Assembly (NCBI GenBank): GCA_963758025.1
Contig: CAVWUA010000007.1
Span: 124,001-188,000, forward strand
Direction of reading: 5' to 3'
DNA: 64,000 bases
From: CAVWUA01 sp963758025
GTDB lineage: Bacteria > Planctomycetota > Planctomycetia > Isosphaerales > Isosphaeraceae
Part shown: positions 1 through 9,611 of the stretch, piece by piece
How the letters are laid out: each line of letters starts with the position of its first letter
Numbering within the stretch: the stretch's first letter is position 1
The notes under the pieces: model-generated
Seen by the model: only the letters and a program-made list of their open reading frames with translations
The model's database searches: none
Told to the model about the DNA's origin: nothing
Made by a program: the position numbers and the translations under genes

Positions 1-1088
1 TTGATGGAAGAGTCGGCCGTCAGGCGAAGAACCGGGCCGGGATGGTCGAAATCGAACTCGCCGGCATACGGCACCTGGCCGAGCTTCGGGTCGTGGACCG
101 GCTCGTAGTCGCGCCCCTCGACATAGACCGTCTTGCCGTCCGCGGACGCCACCCGGAACGGGCAACCGTCGCGCCGGAGCACGTTCACCAGCGAAAGTTC
201 CTCCAGCGTCAGCTCGTCGATCCAGAGAGAGCCGGCGCTGGTTCCCCAGAGGCCTGCGTAGAGATTCACCGAGTCGTTGTCCAGGCTATTGAAGACGACG
301 GACACGCGTTTCCAGTCCTGAGAGGGGGCGATCCCCCCTTCCTGGAACGTCAACGATCGATCGTCCTTCCCCGCGCCGATGGCCAGCAACCGGAACGATC
401 CGGGCGAGGAAAAACCGTCGGTCTTGACCCAAGCGGAGAGCCGGTAGCACGCGTGGGGACGCACCGTCACGCGCTGGATCACCCGCGCGTTGCCCGAATT
501 GCCGTCGCGGGCGTTCTCAATCCGCAACGAGGTTTTCCCCTGGTGAACAACTTCATGATCGGCGAACGTCGCTCGACCCGGATCGTCCTGGAAACCGAAG
601 GCGGCGAAGCGGTCCCCCTCGGTCTTCTCGAAATCACCGTTGGCGACCGTGGCCGAGGAGCCGGAATCGAGCACGGCCTCCCGCCCGTTCACGACGAAGG
701 GGGCATCGACCACCGGAAGTCCTTCCGCCAGGTTCGGATCATGGGCGAGCACGCCGTTGCTGTAGCCGATCGCGAAGAGCGTGGGAATGATCTCGATCCC
801 CGCCTTGTCCGCCGCATCACGAACGCGAGCGAGATTCTTGAAATAGTGCTCAGGCACGCGATCGAGGATATTATGCTTGTAGTCGGCCAGCACGACGCCA
901 TTATATCCGGCCGCCTTCGCTCGACCGATCAGGTCGATCAGAAGGTCGGCATTCTCCTCGACCTGCAAGTTCGTCATGGAGTAGAACCAGCGGCGCTCGT
1001 AAAGTGGCGAGGGCTCATCGGCGAGAGCCGGGCCGATCAAGATCCAGGAGAGGAACAGGGCTAGCGGTATCCGCACGTTGCCTCCCAT
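1..1088 (-). CDS. Secreted TIM-barrel/glycan-hydrolase-like protein with carbohydrate-binding-like module, C-terminus cut by window edge
   Basis: A continuous reading frame runs from an ATG near 1088 off the left edge without a stop. It begins with a signal peptide (about 24 residues, hydrophobic ALFLSWILIGPALA), followed by a region with alternating beta and alpha character (AKAAGYNGVVLADYKHN, then GIEIIPTLFAIGYSNG) typical of the first strands of a TIM barrel. From about residue 150 there is a jelly-roll-like stretch (NGDFEKTEG, SLRIENA, YRLSAWVKTDG, GSLWIDELTLEEL) resembling a carbohydrate-binding module. Three ATGs stand in tandem; a GGAG lies 7 nt before the third (1088), so I prefer that one over 1094. 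The catalytic part is probably outside the window, so substrate and family number cannot be given. An exported polysaccharide-acting enzyme is an inference from the architecture. Confidence 0.6.
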   Translation of the reverse strand, partial: MGGNVRIPLALFLSWILIGPALADEPSPLYERRWFYSMTNLQVEENADLLIDLIGRAKAAGYNGVVLADYKHNILDRVPEHYFKNLARVRDAADKAGIEIIPTLFAIGYSNGVLAHDPNLAEGLPVVDAPFVVNGREAVLDSGSSATVANGDFEKTEGDRFAAFGFQDDPGRATFADHEVVHQGKTSLRIENARDGNSGNARVIQRVTVRPHACYRLSAWVKTDGFSSPGSFRLLAIGAGKDDRSLTFQEGGIAPSQDWKRVSVVFNSLDNDSVNLYAGLWGTSAGSLWIDELTLEELSLVNVLRRDGCPFRVASADGKTVYVEGRDYEPVHDPKLGQVPYAGEFDFDHPGPVLRLTADSSI

Positions 1089-1281
1089 CATCATGCTCCG
1101 TCGTGATTGCTTGTGGTGAAAATCGGTTGTGGGAGCCATTATGCGGGAAGTGCAGGACAGTCGCCACGGTTTTGTGGACAATGATCCTCCGGGACCGTCC
1201 CGTTGGCAGAGCGTCGCGTCGTGGTAGAATCGTTCGGCAGACTCGGACGTCCGATCAAAATAAGCAACAGCGGGGTTCTCC

Positions 1282-3309
1282 ATGCGCATTCATCCCATCC
1301 GGCGCGTCGTGATTCTGGCGGCCTTGCTGGGCATGCTTCCCGTTTTGGCGGCGGCTCAGAATGCGAAGTCCTATCAGCCCACGGAGCAGGAACTGGCCGA
1401 GCTTCAGGCACAGGCCGCCGCCCTGGGCCAACAGATCGCGGCTCTCAAAGCCAATCCACCCGCGGAAATCCCTCATATCGATGATGCGCTGGCCGACGTT
1501 GCGGTCTTTCATAAAGGTGCCGAGTGGATCGTCCGGCACAAAGAATTCTACACAAAAGACTACGTTCTCTGGGCCCTTCAGGCTCTCCAGCAAGGCGCGG
1601 AGCGGGCCGAGCAGCTCCTGGCGGAGAAGACCCCTTGGAACCGCGCGACCGGCTCGATCGTTCGGGGATACGTCTCGAAGGTCGATGGCTCGGTGCAGCC
1701 GTACGCGGTGATCGTGCCGGACAGGCCGGTTCCGCCCGATTATCGCTACCGGCTGGACGTCATCCTTCATGGCCGCAACGCCACGCTCAACGAGGTTCGC
1801 TTCATCCACGACCACAGCGGGAAGAACGTCTCGACCGACTCGCCGGGGCTCGTCCTGCACGTCTTCGGCCGGACGAACAACGCCTTCCGCTGGGCGGGGG
1901 AGACGGACGTTTTCGAGGCGATCGACGCCGTGAAACGGCATTATCCCGTGGACGTGCGGCGGATCGTCCTGCGAGGCTTTTCCATGGGAGGGGCCGGGGC
2001 CTGGCACCTCGGCTTGCAGCACCCCGACGTCTGGTGCGCGGTCGAGGCCGGCGCGGGATTCACCGAGACGAAGAACTACGCGAACCTGAAGGATCTGCCC
2101 GAATATCAGGAAAAAGCTCTGCACATCTATGACGCTTTGGATTACGCCCTGAACGCCTTTGACCTCCCGATGGCCGGCTACGGCGGTGAACTGGACAAGC
2201 AGTTGCAGGCGTCGGTCAACATCAAGGAGGCCCTGGAGGGGCTTGGCGTGACGATGACGACTGAGGGGCTCGTCACCCGCGCCGAGGGGATCGACTTTCT
2301 CAACGTCGTCGGCGCGAAGATGGGTCACAAAGTCGATCCGGCCAGCGCCGAGATCCTCAAGGAGTTCCGCGACGAGCACGCGGCCGAGGGGATCGATCCG
2401 ATCCATCCCGTGTCGATTCGCTTCATCACCTACACCTTGAAATTCAACCGCGCGCCCTGGCTCACCGTCGAGCGCATGATGGAGCACTACAAGCCGGCGA
2501 CGGTCGAGGCGGAGGTTGACGGGGACCGGGTCCGCATCCAGACGGAGAACGTCCGCGCCCTGGGTGTCCAGCGAAATGCCGGTGAGACGATCGTTCTGGG
2601 GGATCAGGTCTTTCCGCTTCGCCAGGCCGTCGAGGGTCTCTTGCCCGAGGTGTACTTCCGCAAGCTCGAAGCCGGTTGGGAGATGCTCGATTACGACCAG
2701 TCACGGGCCCTGCAACGGAACGTCAAGCGTGAGAAGGCACCGGGGCTTCAAGGCCCCATCGACGACGCCTTCACCGGCCCGTTCCTCTGCGTGCGGGCCA
2801 CGAATCGGCCCTGGAATCCGCAGGTTCAGCGCTGGGCGGACGCGCGTCTGCAACGATTCGCCGACAACTGGAGCAAGTACCTCCGTGGCGACCTCCGCAT
2901 CAAGGATGATGTGGACGTGACGGCCGAAGACGTCGAAAACTTCCATTTGATCCTGTTCGGCGATCCGGGCTCGAACCTCTGGATCGAACGGCTTCTGGAC
3001 AAACTTCCGATCCACTGGACCCGCAACGAGGTGCGTCTCGGCGGGACATATCCGGCCGCCGATCATGCGCCGTTGCTCATCGCGCCGAACCCGCTGAACC
3101 AGAACCGCTACGTGGTCATCAACAGCGGTCACACGTTCGGCGCGAAGCAGTTCGAGGGGACCAACGCCCTCTTATTCCCCCACCTCGGCGATTATGCGGT
3201 CATCCAGGTTGGCGGACTCGACGAGGAGGTCAAAATCTCGGGCTACTTCGACGAGTCGTGGTCCCTCCCTCCAACAGACGCGCAGGAGACGGGCGATGGT
3301 CGAGAGTAA
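1282..3309 (+). CDS. Secreted alpha/beta-hydrolase (prolyl-oligopeptidase/esterase-like)
   Basis: The 675-residue product starts with a signal peptide (MRIHPIRRVV then a hydrophobic stretch ending in AAAQ) and a short glutamine/alanine-rich helical segment around residues 32-60. The alpha/beta-hydrolase core begins near residue 130 (YAVIVPDRP, LDVILHGR). The nucleophile elbow is GFSMGGAGAW, with Ser234 as the predicted catalytic serine; LHGR would supply the oxyanion region. The long C-terminal part (about residues 380-660) has no motif I recognise but ends in an alpha/beta-like ISGYFDESWS segment. Similar proteins in planctomycetes are annotated as prolyl-oligopeptidase-family serine peptidases or polyhydroxybutyrate-depolymerase-like esterases. 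Substrate is unknown. The stop overlaps the start of the next gene, suggesting translational coupling. Confidence 0.8.
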   Translation: MRIHPIRRVVILAALLGMLPVLAAAQNAKSYQPTEQELAELQAQAAALGQQIAALKANPPAEIPHIDDALADVAVFHKGAEWIVRHKEFYTKDYVLWALQALQQGAERAEQLLAEKTPWNRATGSIVRGYVSKVDGSVQPYAVIVPDRPVPPDYRYRLDVILHGRNATLNEVRFIHDHSGKNVSTDSPGLVLHVFGRTNNAFRWAGETDVFEAIDAVKRHYPVDVRRIVLRGFSMGGAGAWHLGLQHPDVWCAVEAGAGFTETKNYANLKDLPEYQEKALHIYDALDYALNAFDLPMAGYGGELDKQLQASVNIKEALEGLGVTMTTEGLVTRAEGIDFLNVVGAKMGHKVDPASAEILKEFRDEHAAEGIDPIHPVSIRFITYTLKFNRAPWLTVERMMEHYKPATVEAEVDGDRVRIQTENVRALGVQRNAGETIVLGDQVFPLRQAVEGLLPEVYFRKLEAGWEMLDYDQSRALQRNVKREKAPGLQGPIDDAFTGPFLCVRATNRPWNPQVQRWADARLQRFADNWSKYLRGDLRIKDDVDVTAEDVENFHLILFGDPGSNLWIERLLDKLPIHWTRNEVRLGGTYPAADHAPLLIAPNPLNQNRYVVINSGHTFGAKQFEGTNALLFPHLGDYAVIQVGGLDEEVKISGYFDESWSLPPTDAQETGDGRE

Positions 3310-3831
3310 CGATCAGGCCGCGGCCGAGTCTGTCCTTCGAGCGATCCAATCCCACGATCGCCGGGTCCGCCGGACACGCAATCTCATTCTCAACTGGCCG
3401 TTCTGATCGGCTTGCCGATCATCTGCGGGATGGCCTGGCTGGTCCTGGTGGGCTACCAGAGTCACCGGCTGGAAGTTCACGTTGGCGACCGGGCGTTCCG
3501 CATCGTCAGCCATCGCTCGCCGTTCGAGATCCTGAATCCGACCGAAGCGTTTCCCAAGCCTGTTGCCGGGGGAATTTTCCTCTACAACACGGACGATGTG
3601 CGGAGCCGTCGCATCGAACCGAGAGCCTACGAATGGGCCTCGATCGTCCAGACGGAACAGGTCGTCCAGTTGCCCGAGGAGACCAACGCACTCGACTTCA
3701 CGGTCAACGAGATTCCGTTTTCGCTCGTCGGTTCGGAACTCCGAAGCGGCGAACGGCGCTGGACGCTCGTTCCGGGTCGGATGGTGGAGATCAATGTCGA
3801 TCTCCTTGACAAGCCAACGTATGGCCCTTGA
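3296..3831 (+). CDS. Small single-pass membrane protein, split by a frameshift
   Basis: An ATG at 3296 lies inside the end of the esterase gene and opens MVESNDQAAAESVLRAIQ, a charged helical N-terminus. That frame stops at 3406, but the next frame continues with a clear membrane segment (LAVLIGLPIICGMAWLVLVGY) followed by an exported beta-rich domain of about 120 residues ending at 3831. The reconstructed protein is about 178 residues with one membrane helix around residues 35-56. The break lies between about 3385 and 3405. I do not recognise the exported domain. The overlap with the upstream esterase suggests the two are co-transcribed. If the frameshift were real, only the C-terminal part with its membrane segment could be made, from an internal start near 3412. 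Confidence 0.55.
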
Positions 3832-3841
3832 GCGACGAGGC

Positions 3842-5051
3842 TCAGGGCACGCGAGCGATGACGCATTTGAGGTATTCCGTCTCCAGACAGGAGGCGGAAA
3901 CCGGATGATCCGGACGCCTGCCCACGCTGATCGAGGATCTGGATCGGCCGGCCGGAAAGCTCGGCGACTTGACCGAGCATGGCGTTGAAAAGCGGTCGAT
4001 CGACTAGGCCCGAGCACGAGCAGGTGACGAGAATTCCATCCGGTTCCAGGACGTCGATCGCGGCTCGATTAAGCCGCAGGTAGGCCCGCAAGGCATCGTC
4101 AACCGCCTTGGAACGCCGGGCGAACTTGGGAGGATCGCAGACGATCAGCCCGAACCGTTCGCCCGAAGTCCGAAGCCGGTCGAGCGCCTGGAAGATGTCG
4201 GAAACCTCGAACCGGGCATGTCCCAGACCGTTCGCGACGGCATTCCGGCGGGCCATTTCAATGGCCGGGGCCGAGCTGTCGAACCCCAGAACGTGCGACG
4301 CCTCACCGTGCGCGAGGGCATTCAGGGCGAACCCGCCGGTGTAGCAGAACAGGTCGAGCACGCGCTTCCCGCTCACCAGGGCCGCCGCGGCGCGGCGGTT
4401 TTCCCGTTGATCGAGATAGAAACCGGTTTTCTGGCCGGACCGGAGATCGACGCGGTAGGTGATTCCGTGCTCGACAATCTCGACCGGTTCCGCGGGCAGC
4501 GTGCCGTGGGCCGGCTCGGATTCCGGTTTCGCGTCAAGCCCCTCCTGCGCGGCGATCCCACGTTCGGTTCGCACGAGGACGCCGTCCACGCCGGTCAATT
4601 CGTCCAGGAGACGCACGAGGAGGTCGCGTCTCTGGTACAGAGCCAGGCTGGTGAACTGGGCGACGAGCCAGCGATCGTACCGATCGACCGTCAAACCCGA
4701 AATCCCGTCCGCCTCGCTGTACACGAGCCGACACGCGCCCCCCGGCACGACCCAGCCGAGGACATCCCGTCGCAGCCGCAGGGCCTCGACCAGCCGACTT
4801 CGCCAGAAATCCTCGTCGAGCGGCTCCCCATCCCAGCGGTAGAGCCTGACCCGGATGGCGCTCCGGGGGTTCCAGAGACCCCGGGCGACGAACATGCCCT
4901 CGTGGCTGATGACCTCGACCTCGGTCCCCGGTTCAGGCTCGGTCGGGCTGTCCACGCGGGCGATCGAGTTGAGGAAGACCCAGGGGTGCCTGGCGAAGAA
5001 CGGTCGTGCGCGTCGCGGTTTCAGGATGATACGAGGGAAGTCACTTGTCAA
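3842..5051 (-). CDS. rlmI: RlmI/RlmK-family SAM-dependent rRNA (cytosine-C5) methyltransferase, frameshift near its end
   Basis: The N-terminus (IILKPRRARPFFARHPWVF) is the PUA domain typical of RlmI. The central Rossmann domain shows DLRSGQKTGFYLDQRENR, the SAM loop VLDLFCYTGGFAL and the catalytic-side motif LIVCDPPKFA, followed by VTCSCSG with a conserved cysteine. Read straight through, the frame overruns 200 nt into the convergent neighbour. Removing one base near 3920 restores the family C-terminus (DHPVSAS, ETEYLKCVIARV) with a stop at 3842, 10 nt from the neighbour's stop, so I place the true end there. The start is TTG at 5051, overlapping the stop codon of the response-regulator gene as TTGA, which implies coupled translation. 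The product modifies 23S rRNA; the exact position is not deducible. Confidence 0.8.
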
Positions 5052-5503
5052 CGGGCACGGCTTTCCGTTTCGACCTCGGCGAGATAGGCCAGGGTCCGGT
5101 CCAGTTGGCTCTTGAGATGACGGACGCGCAGCAGGCTCTTGACCCGACAGAGAAGTTCAACCTTGTTGACGGGCTTGGTCAAGAAGTCGTCGGTGCCCGC
5201 CTGCACGCCCCGCTCGAAATCCGACGGTTCGTTCAAGGCCGTGACCATCAGCACCAGCGTCTCACGCGCTCTGGGGTTTGCCCGGAGCTTCCGACACACC
5301 TCGAAACCCGAGAGCTTCGGCATCATCACGTCGAGCAGGATCAAGTCAGGCGCGAACCGCTCGACAACCTGGAGCGTCTCTTCTCCGTCAGAGGCCGTCT
5401 CGATCTCGCACTCAACACCACTGAGATACGCCTCCAACAACTCCACGTTCTGGGCATTGTCGTCGGCGATCAGGATTTTCGGGATGCCCTTGGCTGGGTC
5501 CAC
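5048..5503 (-). CDS. Single-domain CheY-like response regulator
   Basis: The 151-residue protein is a receiver domain with all key residues visible: acidic pair D14-D15, phospho-acceptor D58 in LILLDVMMP, the switch residue T in MVTALN, and the lysine in FLTKPV. About 25 residues of charged helix follow (LLRVRHLKSQLDRTLAYLAE), as in PleD/DivK-type receivers, but there is no output domain. The start is GTG at 5503 with an AGGAGA box at 5510-5515, 6 nt away. No histidine kinase is adjacent, so its partner is unknown. Its last codon overlaps the start of the rRNA methyltransferase gene, an unusual pairing that may only reflect shared transcription. Confidence 0.88.
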   Translation of the reverse strand: MDPAKGIPKILIADDNAQNVELLEAYLSGVECEIETASDGEETLQVVERFAPDLILLDVMMPKLSGFEVCRKLRANPRARETLVLMVTALNEPSDFERGVQAGTDDFLTKPVNKVELLCRVKSLLRVRHLKSQLDRTLAYLAEVETESRAR

Positions 5504-5515
5504 GCCAGGTCTCCT

Positions 5516-6017
5516 GGTAGCGGTCGAGCCCCGCCATTCACACGTTTTGGTTCCTGAGCCAAGGCCGGGGACAAGGGGATCAGATGAGTGACCAAATCAG
5601 CCTGATTCTAACGCGAAACGTCTGACGTCGGAATCGCAATTCTCTGCTTCCATCATAATCTTGGGTTCAGAATGACCTTCGAGCTTGTTTTTGCAGTCCT
5701 CAGTTCTTCTCTACTCCCCGCTGCAAAAATCCGTGTCGCATGAACAACACAAGTCGGTCGACCCAGAAATAGCCCTGCGAACCCCCCGGTTGTCGAAGTC
5801 AAATATTTCTGCCACTCTCTCAGCAATTGGCACCAAAATCGCCGTGAATCGGGTGTTAGCAACTTCTCCCGCCTCGACCAATCCACGATAGCAATGATAC
5901 ACTCCAGGGTCCGATTCACTTGCTTCGGCAGAAGGATCGGGTAAGATTCAGGATAAGCCGGCGCCGCGTCCGTGGCGAAAGTTGCGTTGCGGGCGGGACC
6001 CGTTTGCTCCCGATCGT
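5516..6017. other. Intergenic region between divergent response-regulator and sigma-factor genes
   Basis: About 500 nt with clearly lower GC than the flanking genes. Short open frames exist on both strands (for example 5711-5902 minus and 5685-5891 plus), but none has a convincing ribosome-binding site, codon bias or recognisable motif. I interpret the stretch as the divergent upstream regulatory region of the two genes. No hairpin or known regulatory RNA was recognised. Confidence 0.4.
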
Positions 6018-6029
6018 GGAGAATCGGCC

Positions 6030-6611
6030 GTGCCCCTGCGTTCCATCGACCGCCAGTTGATTGATCGTTGCCTGCAACACGAGCCCGGAGCCTGGAATGA
6101 CTTCGTGGATCGGTATATGGGCTTGATTTATCATGTGATTCATCACGTGTCGCACGCCCGGAGTTTGGTTCTCTCACCACCAGACATCGAAGACATCGCG
6201 GCGGAAGTGTTTCTTGGCATCGTCGATGACAATTATGGTGTCTTGCGACGCTTCAAGGGGGGCAGTTCGCTGCCAACCTATCTGACGGTTGTTGCTCGGC
6301 GGATTTGTGTCCGAGAAGTTGTCAAGCGACACCGCGAGGCTGAACTGGGGCACGCAACCGCACACCGTGCGGTTGTTGGTGATGAAGGTTCCGAAGAAGT
6401 TGAGCCGATCGCCACCGCTGAGGAAGTCGAGCGAATCCTCAAAGACCTGCCTGAGCGCGAGGCGGAGGTCATCAAGCTCTACCACTTGAAGTACCTCAAC
6501 TATCGCCAGATTGGCAAGCAGCTCGGAATTCCCGAGAACTCCGTCGGTCCAATCTTGGCCAAGGCCCGTAAGCGACTCCGACGTATGGCCGAACAACGGA
6601 ACGTCGGATGA
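6030..6611 (+). CDS. ECF-type RNA polymerase sigma factor
   Basis: The 193-residue protein has a sigma-70 region 2 (residues about 10-85: LIDRCLQHEPGAWNDFVDRY, then PPDIEDIAAEVFLGI and STLPTYL-like SSLPTYLTVVARRICV) and a region 4 helix-turn-helix (LPEREAEVIKLYHLKYLNYR, IGKQLGIPENSVGPILAKAR). This is the usual two-domain ECF layout that directs RNA polymerase to a specific regulon. The frame is open from a TTG at 5982, but a GTG at 6030 is preceded by GGAGA (6018-6022) at 7 nt spacing, so I start there. No anti-sigma factor is next to it. The downstream lipoprotein gene is convergent, so the target regulon cannot be inferred from position. Confidence 0.88.
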   Translation: MPLRSIDRQLIDRCLQHEPGAWNDFVDRYMGLIYHVIHHVSHARSLVLSPPDIEDIAAEVFLGIVDDNYGVLRRFKGGSSLPTYLTVVARRICVREVVKRHREAELGHATAHRAVVGDEGSEEVEPIATAEEVERILKDLPEREAEVIKLYHLKYLNYRQIGKQLGIPENSVGPILAKARKRLRRMAEQRNVG

Positions 6612-6643
6612 AAGGGTGGTCTACGGCACGAAGGAATTCGCAT

Positions 6644-7821
6644 TCAATTCTTACGTAGAGACGGAGCGAATTCGACTCCCCTGAACGGGTCAGCCGTGGC
6701 GATGGATTCATAGCCTGGTGGTCGGGGGACTGGGGCACCGACGACCGTACTGATTCCGCCGGGTGGCAAGTCTGCCGACAATGGGCTCGGTTCGTCGGAG
6801 ACCGGACGCGCTGAGGATTCGTCATAGCCTACGGGAACTGGTTCCTCCAGCTCAACCTGCAGGTCACCGGCGGGAGGCGAGGGACGGGTGTGATGGTATG
6901 TCGTTGATCCAAGGTCGTCCTCCGGTTGATTGGCCGTAGGACCGAGTTGTTCATTGACATTGACCACCTTATAACCGTCCATCTCGGGCACGGTAAAGAC
7001 GATCTCACGTTTTTGCTCGTCGAACGTCGGATTGACCGTCGGGTCGTTCAATGCGATTTTTAGCTTGAGACTCTCCTGACCCGGGGGAGTGGCCGTCATC
7101 ACAATCTGTCGCGGTAGCATCACGTTCTGATCAGAACTGCCGGAAGTCAACAACGGCACTTGCTGGTACGATTTCACCTCGGCGCGTGCCAGGATAGTCT
7201 TGCCGTCCGCTGCATAAAAGATGTGCTGAAGGACCGTGCCCGTCGCCCGATTTACGACAGTGCGTTTGATGGTCGGATCACCGTTAGGTCCCAGACGCCG
7301 GTGAGTCAGAACTAAGGTACCGCGTTCACCATTCTCCACGGTAATCTCAGCCATCTCGTCATCGGGAATCAACCGCAGTCCCATCGCCTCGATGACCCAA
7401 TCCGGCTCGAAGAGCAGACCCGGAGGCATCGTCCCATTCGCGTTGTATTTACCGACATAAATGGCTTTCTCAGGCGAGCGAACCCACACCCAGAACTTCT
7501 CATCATTGGAACCAATGTCGGCCACAGGCCGGCCCATGCCAGCTTCCAGTTGAAGCCGGAAGTTACGAGGCATCTCCAGCGCAGATTTCCACTCGTGTTG
7601 CCGGTGATCGGCCGTGATTCCAGACTTACGGACGGACTGGCCTCCAAACCGCTCACTTTTTCGGCGTTACGGTTATGTCGATCCACGATCTCAGTCACGG
7701 TCATGGTCGGTTGTTGCCGGGCAATGGGCTCGGGCCGGCCCAAGCTGCCGACGTGCAGCGCCCGGCAACCCGGCGCGGCAACCATCGCCAGCAACAAGAG
7801 CAGGATATTTCGAGCGTGCAT
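6644..7821 (-). CDS. Exported lipoprotein of planctomycete type, frameshifted
   Basis: Starting at 7821, behind a GGGGAGG box, MHARNILLLLLAMVAAPGC gives a lipoprotein signal with lipobox cysteine 19. The frame then runs through EIVDRHNRNAEKVSGLEAS and breaks near 7586 in a run of three T on the plus strand; one added base joins it to the continuing frame (KSALEMPRNFRLQLEAGMG, DIGSNDEKFWVWVRSPE). The N-terminal 200 residues resemble outer-membrane lipoprotein carrier-like beta folds that report on an envelope lipid or glycan. The C-terminal 100 residues are proline-rich and probably disordered. Function is not known. It is separated from the upstream aminotransferase by 220 nt and from the convergent sigma-factor gene by 32 nt. 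Confidence 0.7.
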
Positions 7822-8042
7822 CGGGCAAACCTCCCCAATCGAATAGGCCGCCCAATTCAAGAGCGGTCGTACGACCTGCAGCGGAAGAGAAGGGGGATGT
7901 ATAAGATTCCTGATATCTGAGGCGCAGTACCAGACGTGGTCCCAGGATCTTGGGCCTTGGAACCATACCCCCTCTGCCTTGGACAGGCAAGCCCGAAACG
8001 CACCATGACCTTGCGACGGATCGGGCCAATCGCCCAAATCAT

Positions 8043-9236
8043 TTAATCTTGAAGGAAACGCTCAAGTGCGTCGAATCCACGTTCCAGAGTCGTCATGTCC
8101 GTGGCGAACGACAAACGGGCGTAGCCTTCGGTTCCGAATGCGGACCCCATCACCAGAGCCACGTGCACCTGGGCCAGGGACGTCAGGCAAAATTCGCTGG
8201 AATTGGTGATTTTCTGCCCGCCAAGCGTTCGGCCGAAGTGGGACGCAATATTCATGAAGGCATAGAATGCCCCACCCGGAGGAATGCAGCTCACCCCGGG
8301 CAATCCTTCAATTCTTTCGAGCACATATGCCCGGCGTTTCGTGAACTGAGCGTGCATGGCGGCCACCGAATCCTGCGGTCCAGTAATCGCTTCCAGTGCA
8401 GCCCACTGGCTGACCGAGCCGGGATTGCTCGTCTCCTGGCTCTGCACATCTCCCATGAACTTCGCCACAGGCGCGGGCGCCAGGGCCCAGCCAATCCGCC
8501 AGCCAGTCATGGCATATGTTTTACTCACACCCGAGATCGTCACCGTACGTTCGTCGAGGCCTGGCCTCAAGGTCGCGAAGCACGTCGGCTGGGCATCGCC
8601 GTAACAAAGTTGTTCGTAGATCTCATCAGAGAGAATCCCAATCGGTGTCTCCAGCACGGCATCGGCCAAGACCTCCAGTTCCTTCCTTGAGTAAACAACA
8701 CCCGTGGGGTTCGACGGGCTGTTGATCATCAGAAGCTTGGTCCGCGCCGTGACAGCTTCACGGAATCGTTCGGGGGAGAGCTTGAAGCCCTCGGCCTCGG
8801 TCGTCTCGATAATGACCGGAGTCGCACCAGCCAGTTTGACAAGGTCGGCGTAGCTGACCCAGTAAGGCGCCGGGATGATCACCTCGTCGCCCGGACCGCA
8901 AAGCGCCATCAGGGCATTATGAATCGACTGCTTCGCCCCGTTGGAAACCACGACCTGTTCGGGCCTCGTCGGCAAACCCTGCTTCGACGAATAATGATCT
9001 GCCAGGGCTTGTCGCAGTTCGGGGATGCCGGCCGGGGGCGTATAATGGGTCTTACCCTCGCGCATCGCCCGAATCGCCGCCTCCTGGATATTCTCCGGAG
9101 TTGGGAAATCTGGCTCTCCCAGCGCGAAATCCAACACGTCTGTACCGGTAGCCTTCAGGCGCTTCGCTTCGGCGGCCATCGCCAGAGTCGCCGACGGGGC
9201 GATCAACTTGGATCTCTCAGCCAGCGTCAGAGCCAT
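8043..9236 (-). CDS. PLP-dependent aspartate/aromatic aminotransferase (class I, subgroup Ib)
   Basis: This intact 397-residue enzyme has the family landmarks: FALGEPDFPTPENI near residue 40, YTPPAGIPELR, NGAKQSIHNAL for cofactor-phosphate binding, NSPSNPTGVVYS, DEIYEQLCYG with the aspartate that contacts the pyridine nitrogen, and SGVSKTYAMTGWRIGW carrying Schiff-base lysine K239. RIGW and a later arginine would bind the substrate carboxylates. Length and motif spacing match bacterial AspB-type transaminases (L-aspartate + 2-oxoglutarate to oxaloacetate + L-glutamate), often also active on prephenate or tyrosine. A purine-rich sequence precedes the ATG at 9236. It stands alone as a transcription unit. 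Confidence 0.9.
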   Translation of the reverse strand: MALTLAERSKLIAPSATLAMAAEAKRLKATGTDVLDFALGEPDFPTPENIQEAAIRAMREGKTHYTPPAGIPELRQALADHYSSKQGLPTRPEQVVVSNGAKQSIHNALMALCGPGDEVIIPAPYWVSYADLVKLAGATPVIIETTEAEGFKLSPERFREAVTARTKLLMINSPSNPTGVVYSRKELEVLADAVLETPIGILSDEIYEQLCYGDAQPTCFATLRPGLDERTVTISGVSKTYAMTGWRIGWALAPAPVAKFMGDVQSQETSNPGSVSQWAALEAITGPQDSVAAMHAQFTKRRAYVLERIEGLPGVSCIPPGGAFYAFMNIASHFGRTLGGQKITNSSEFCLTSLAQVHVALVMGSAFGTEGYARLSFATDMTTLERGFDALERFLQD

Positions 9237-9611
9237 CCTCGCATTCCCCCTTCCCCATCTAGAACCCGTTAATCCGCGTAATCCGGCATAACTTTTGCGA
9301 AGTTAACTTGACTGATGAGTCCTCTCACTGTATCACGGCCCGCCCTCAGAGTCACCGCTCTCTCGCTCCAGATCTCCTCGGACTAATACGAACTGTGGCA
9401 CTATTCACTACAATCTATTCCCTCAGTCACGTTTTTTACCTAAATTAACGCCTCGTCCTTGCGATCTCGACTGCTATCGTAATAAATTACCTATATCCCG
9501 GGATCGCAATCAGGAGTCATGGCTATACCGGGATCAGAAGCGATCAACATTAGACTAACGGAACAGATGACTTAGCCAAGGCAGGGAGGCGGCGCAAGTT
9601 GGGGATTTGCG
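9237..9611. other. AT-richer intergenic region between divergent genes, with one promoter-like element
   Basis: This 375-nt stretch is distinctly AT-richer than its neighbours and contains no supported gene. On the plus strand TTGACT (9308-9313) is followed 17 nt later by TATCAC (9331-9336), a fair match to a vegetative promoter. It would leave a leader of some 270 nt before the ketoacyl-synthase start. A palindromic CCCGGG sits near 9500. A GGGGA box lies 6 nt before the ATG at 9612. Confidence 0.3.

Noticed and set aside
42..1064. 340-residue open frame on the plus strand
   Set aside because: It lies antisense to a continuous minus-strand frame with signal peptide and domain-like sequence; its own translation is rich in arginine, histidine and glycine without motifs, as expected for a shadow in GC-rich DNA.
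1255..2487. 410-residue open frame on the minus strand
   Set aside because: Antisense to the secreted esterase, which has a signal peptide, nucleophile elbow and good start; the minus frame has no motif.
5653..6180. 175-residue open frame on the minus strand upstream of the response regulator
   Set aside because: It overlaps the start of the sigma-factor gene, lacks a ribosome-binding site and shows no domain; the region looks like AT-rich regulatory DNA.
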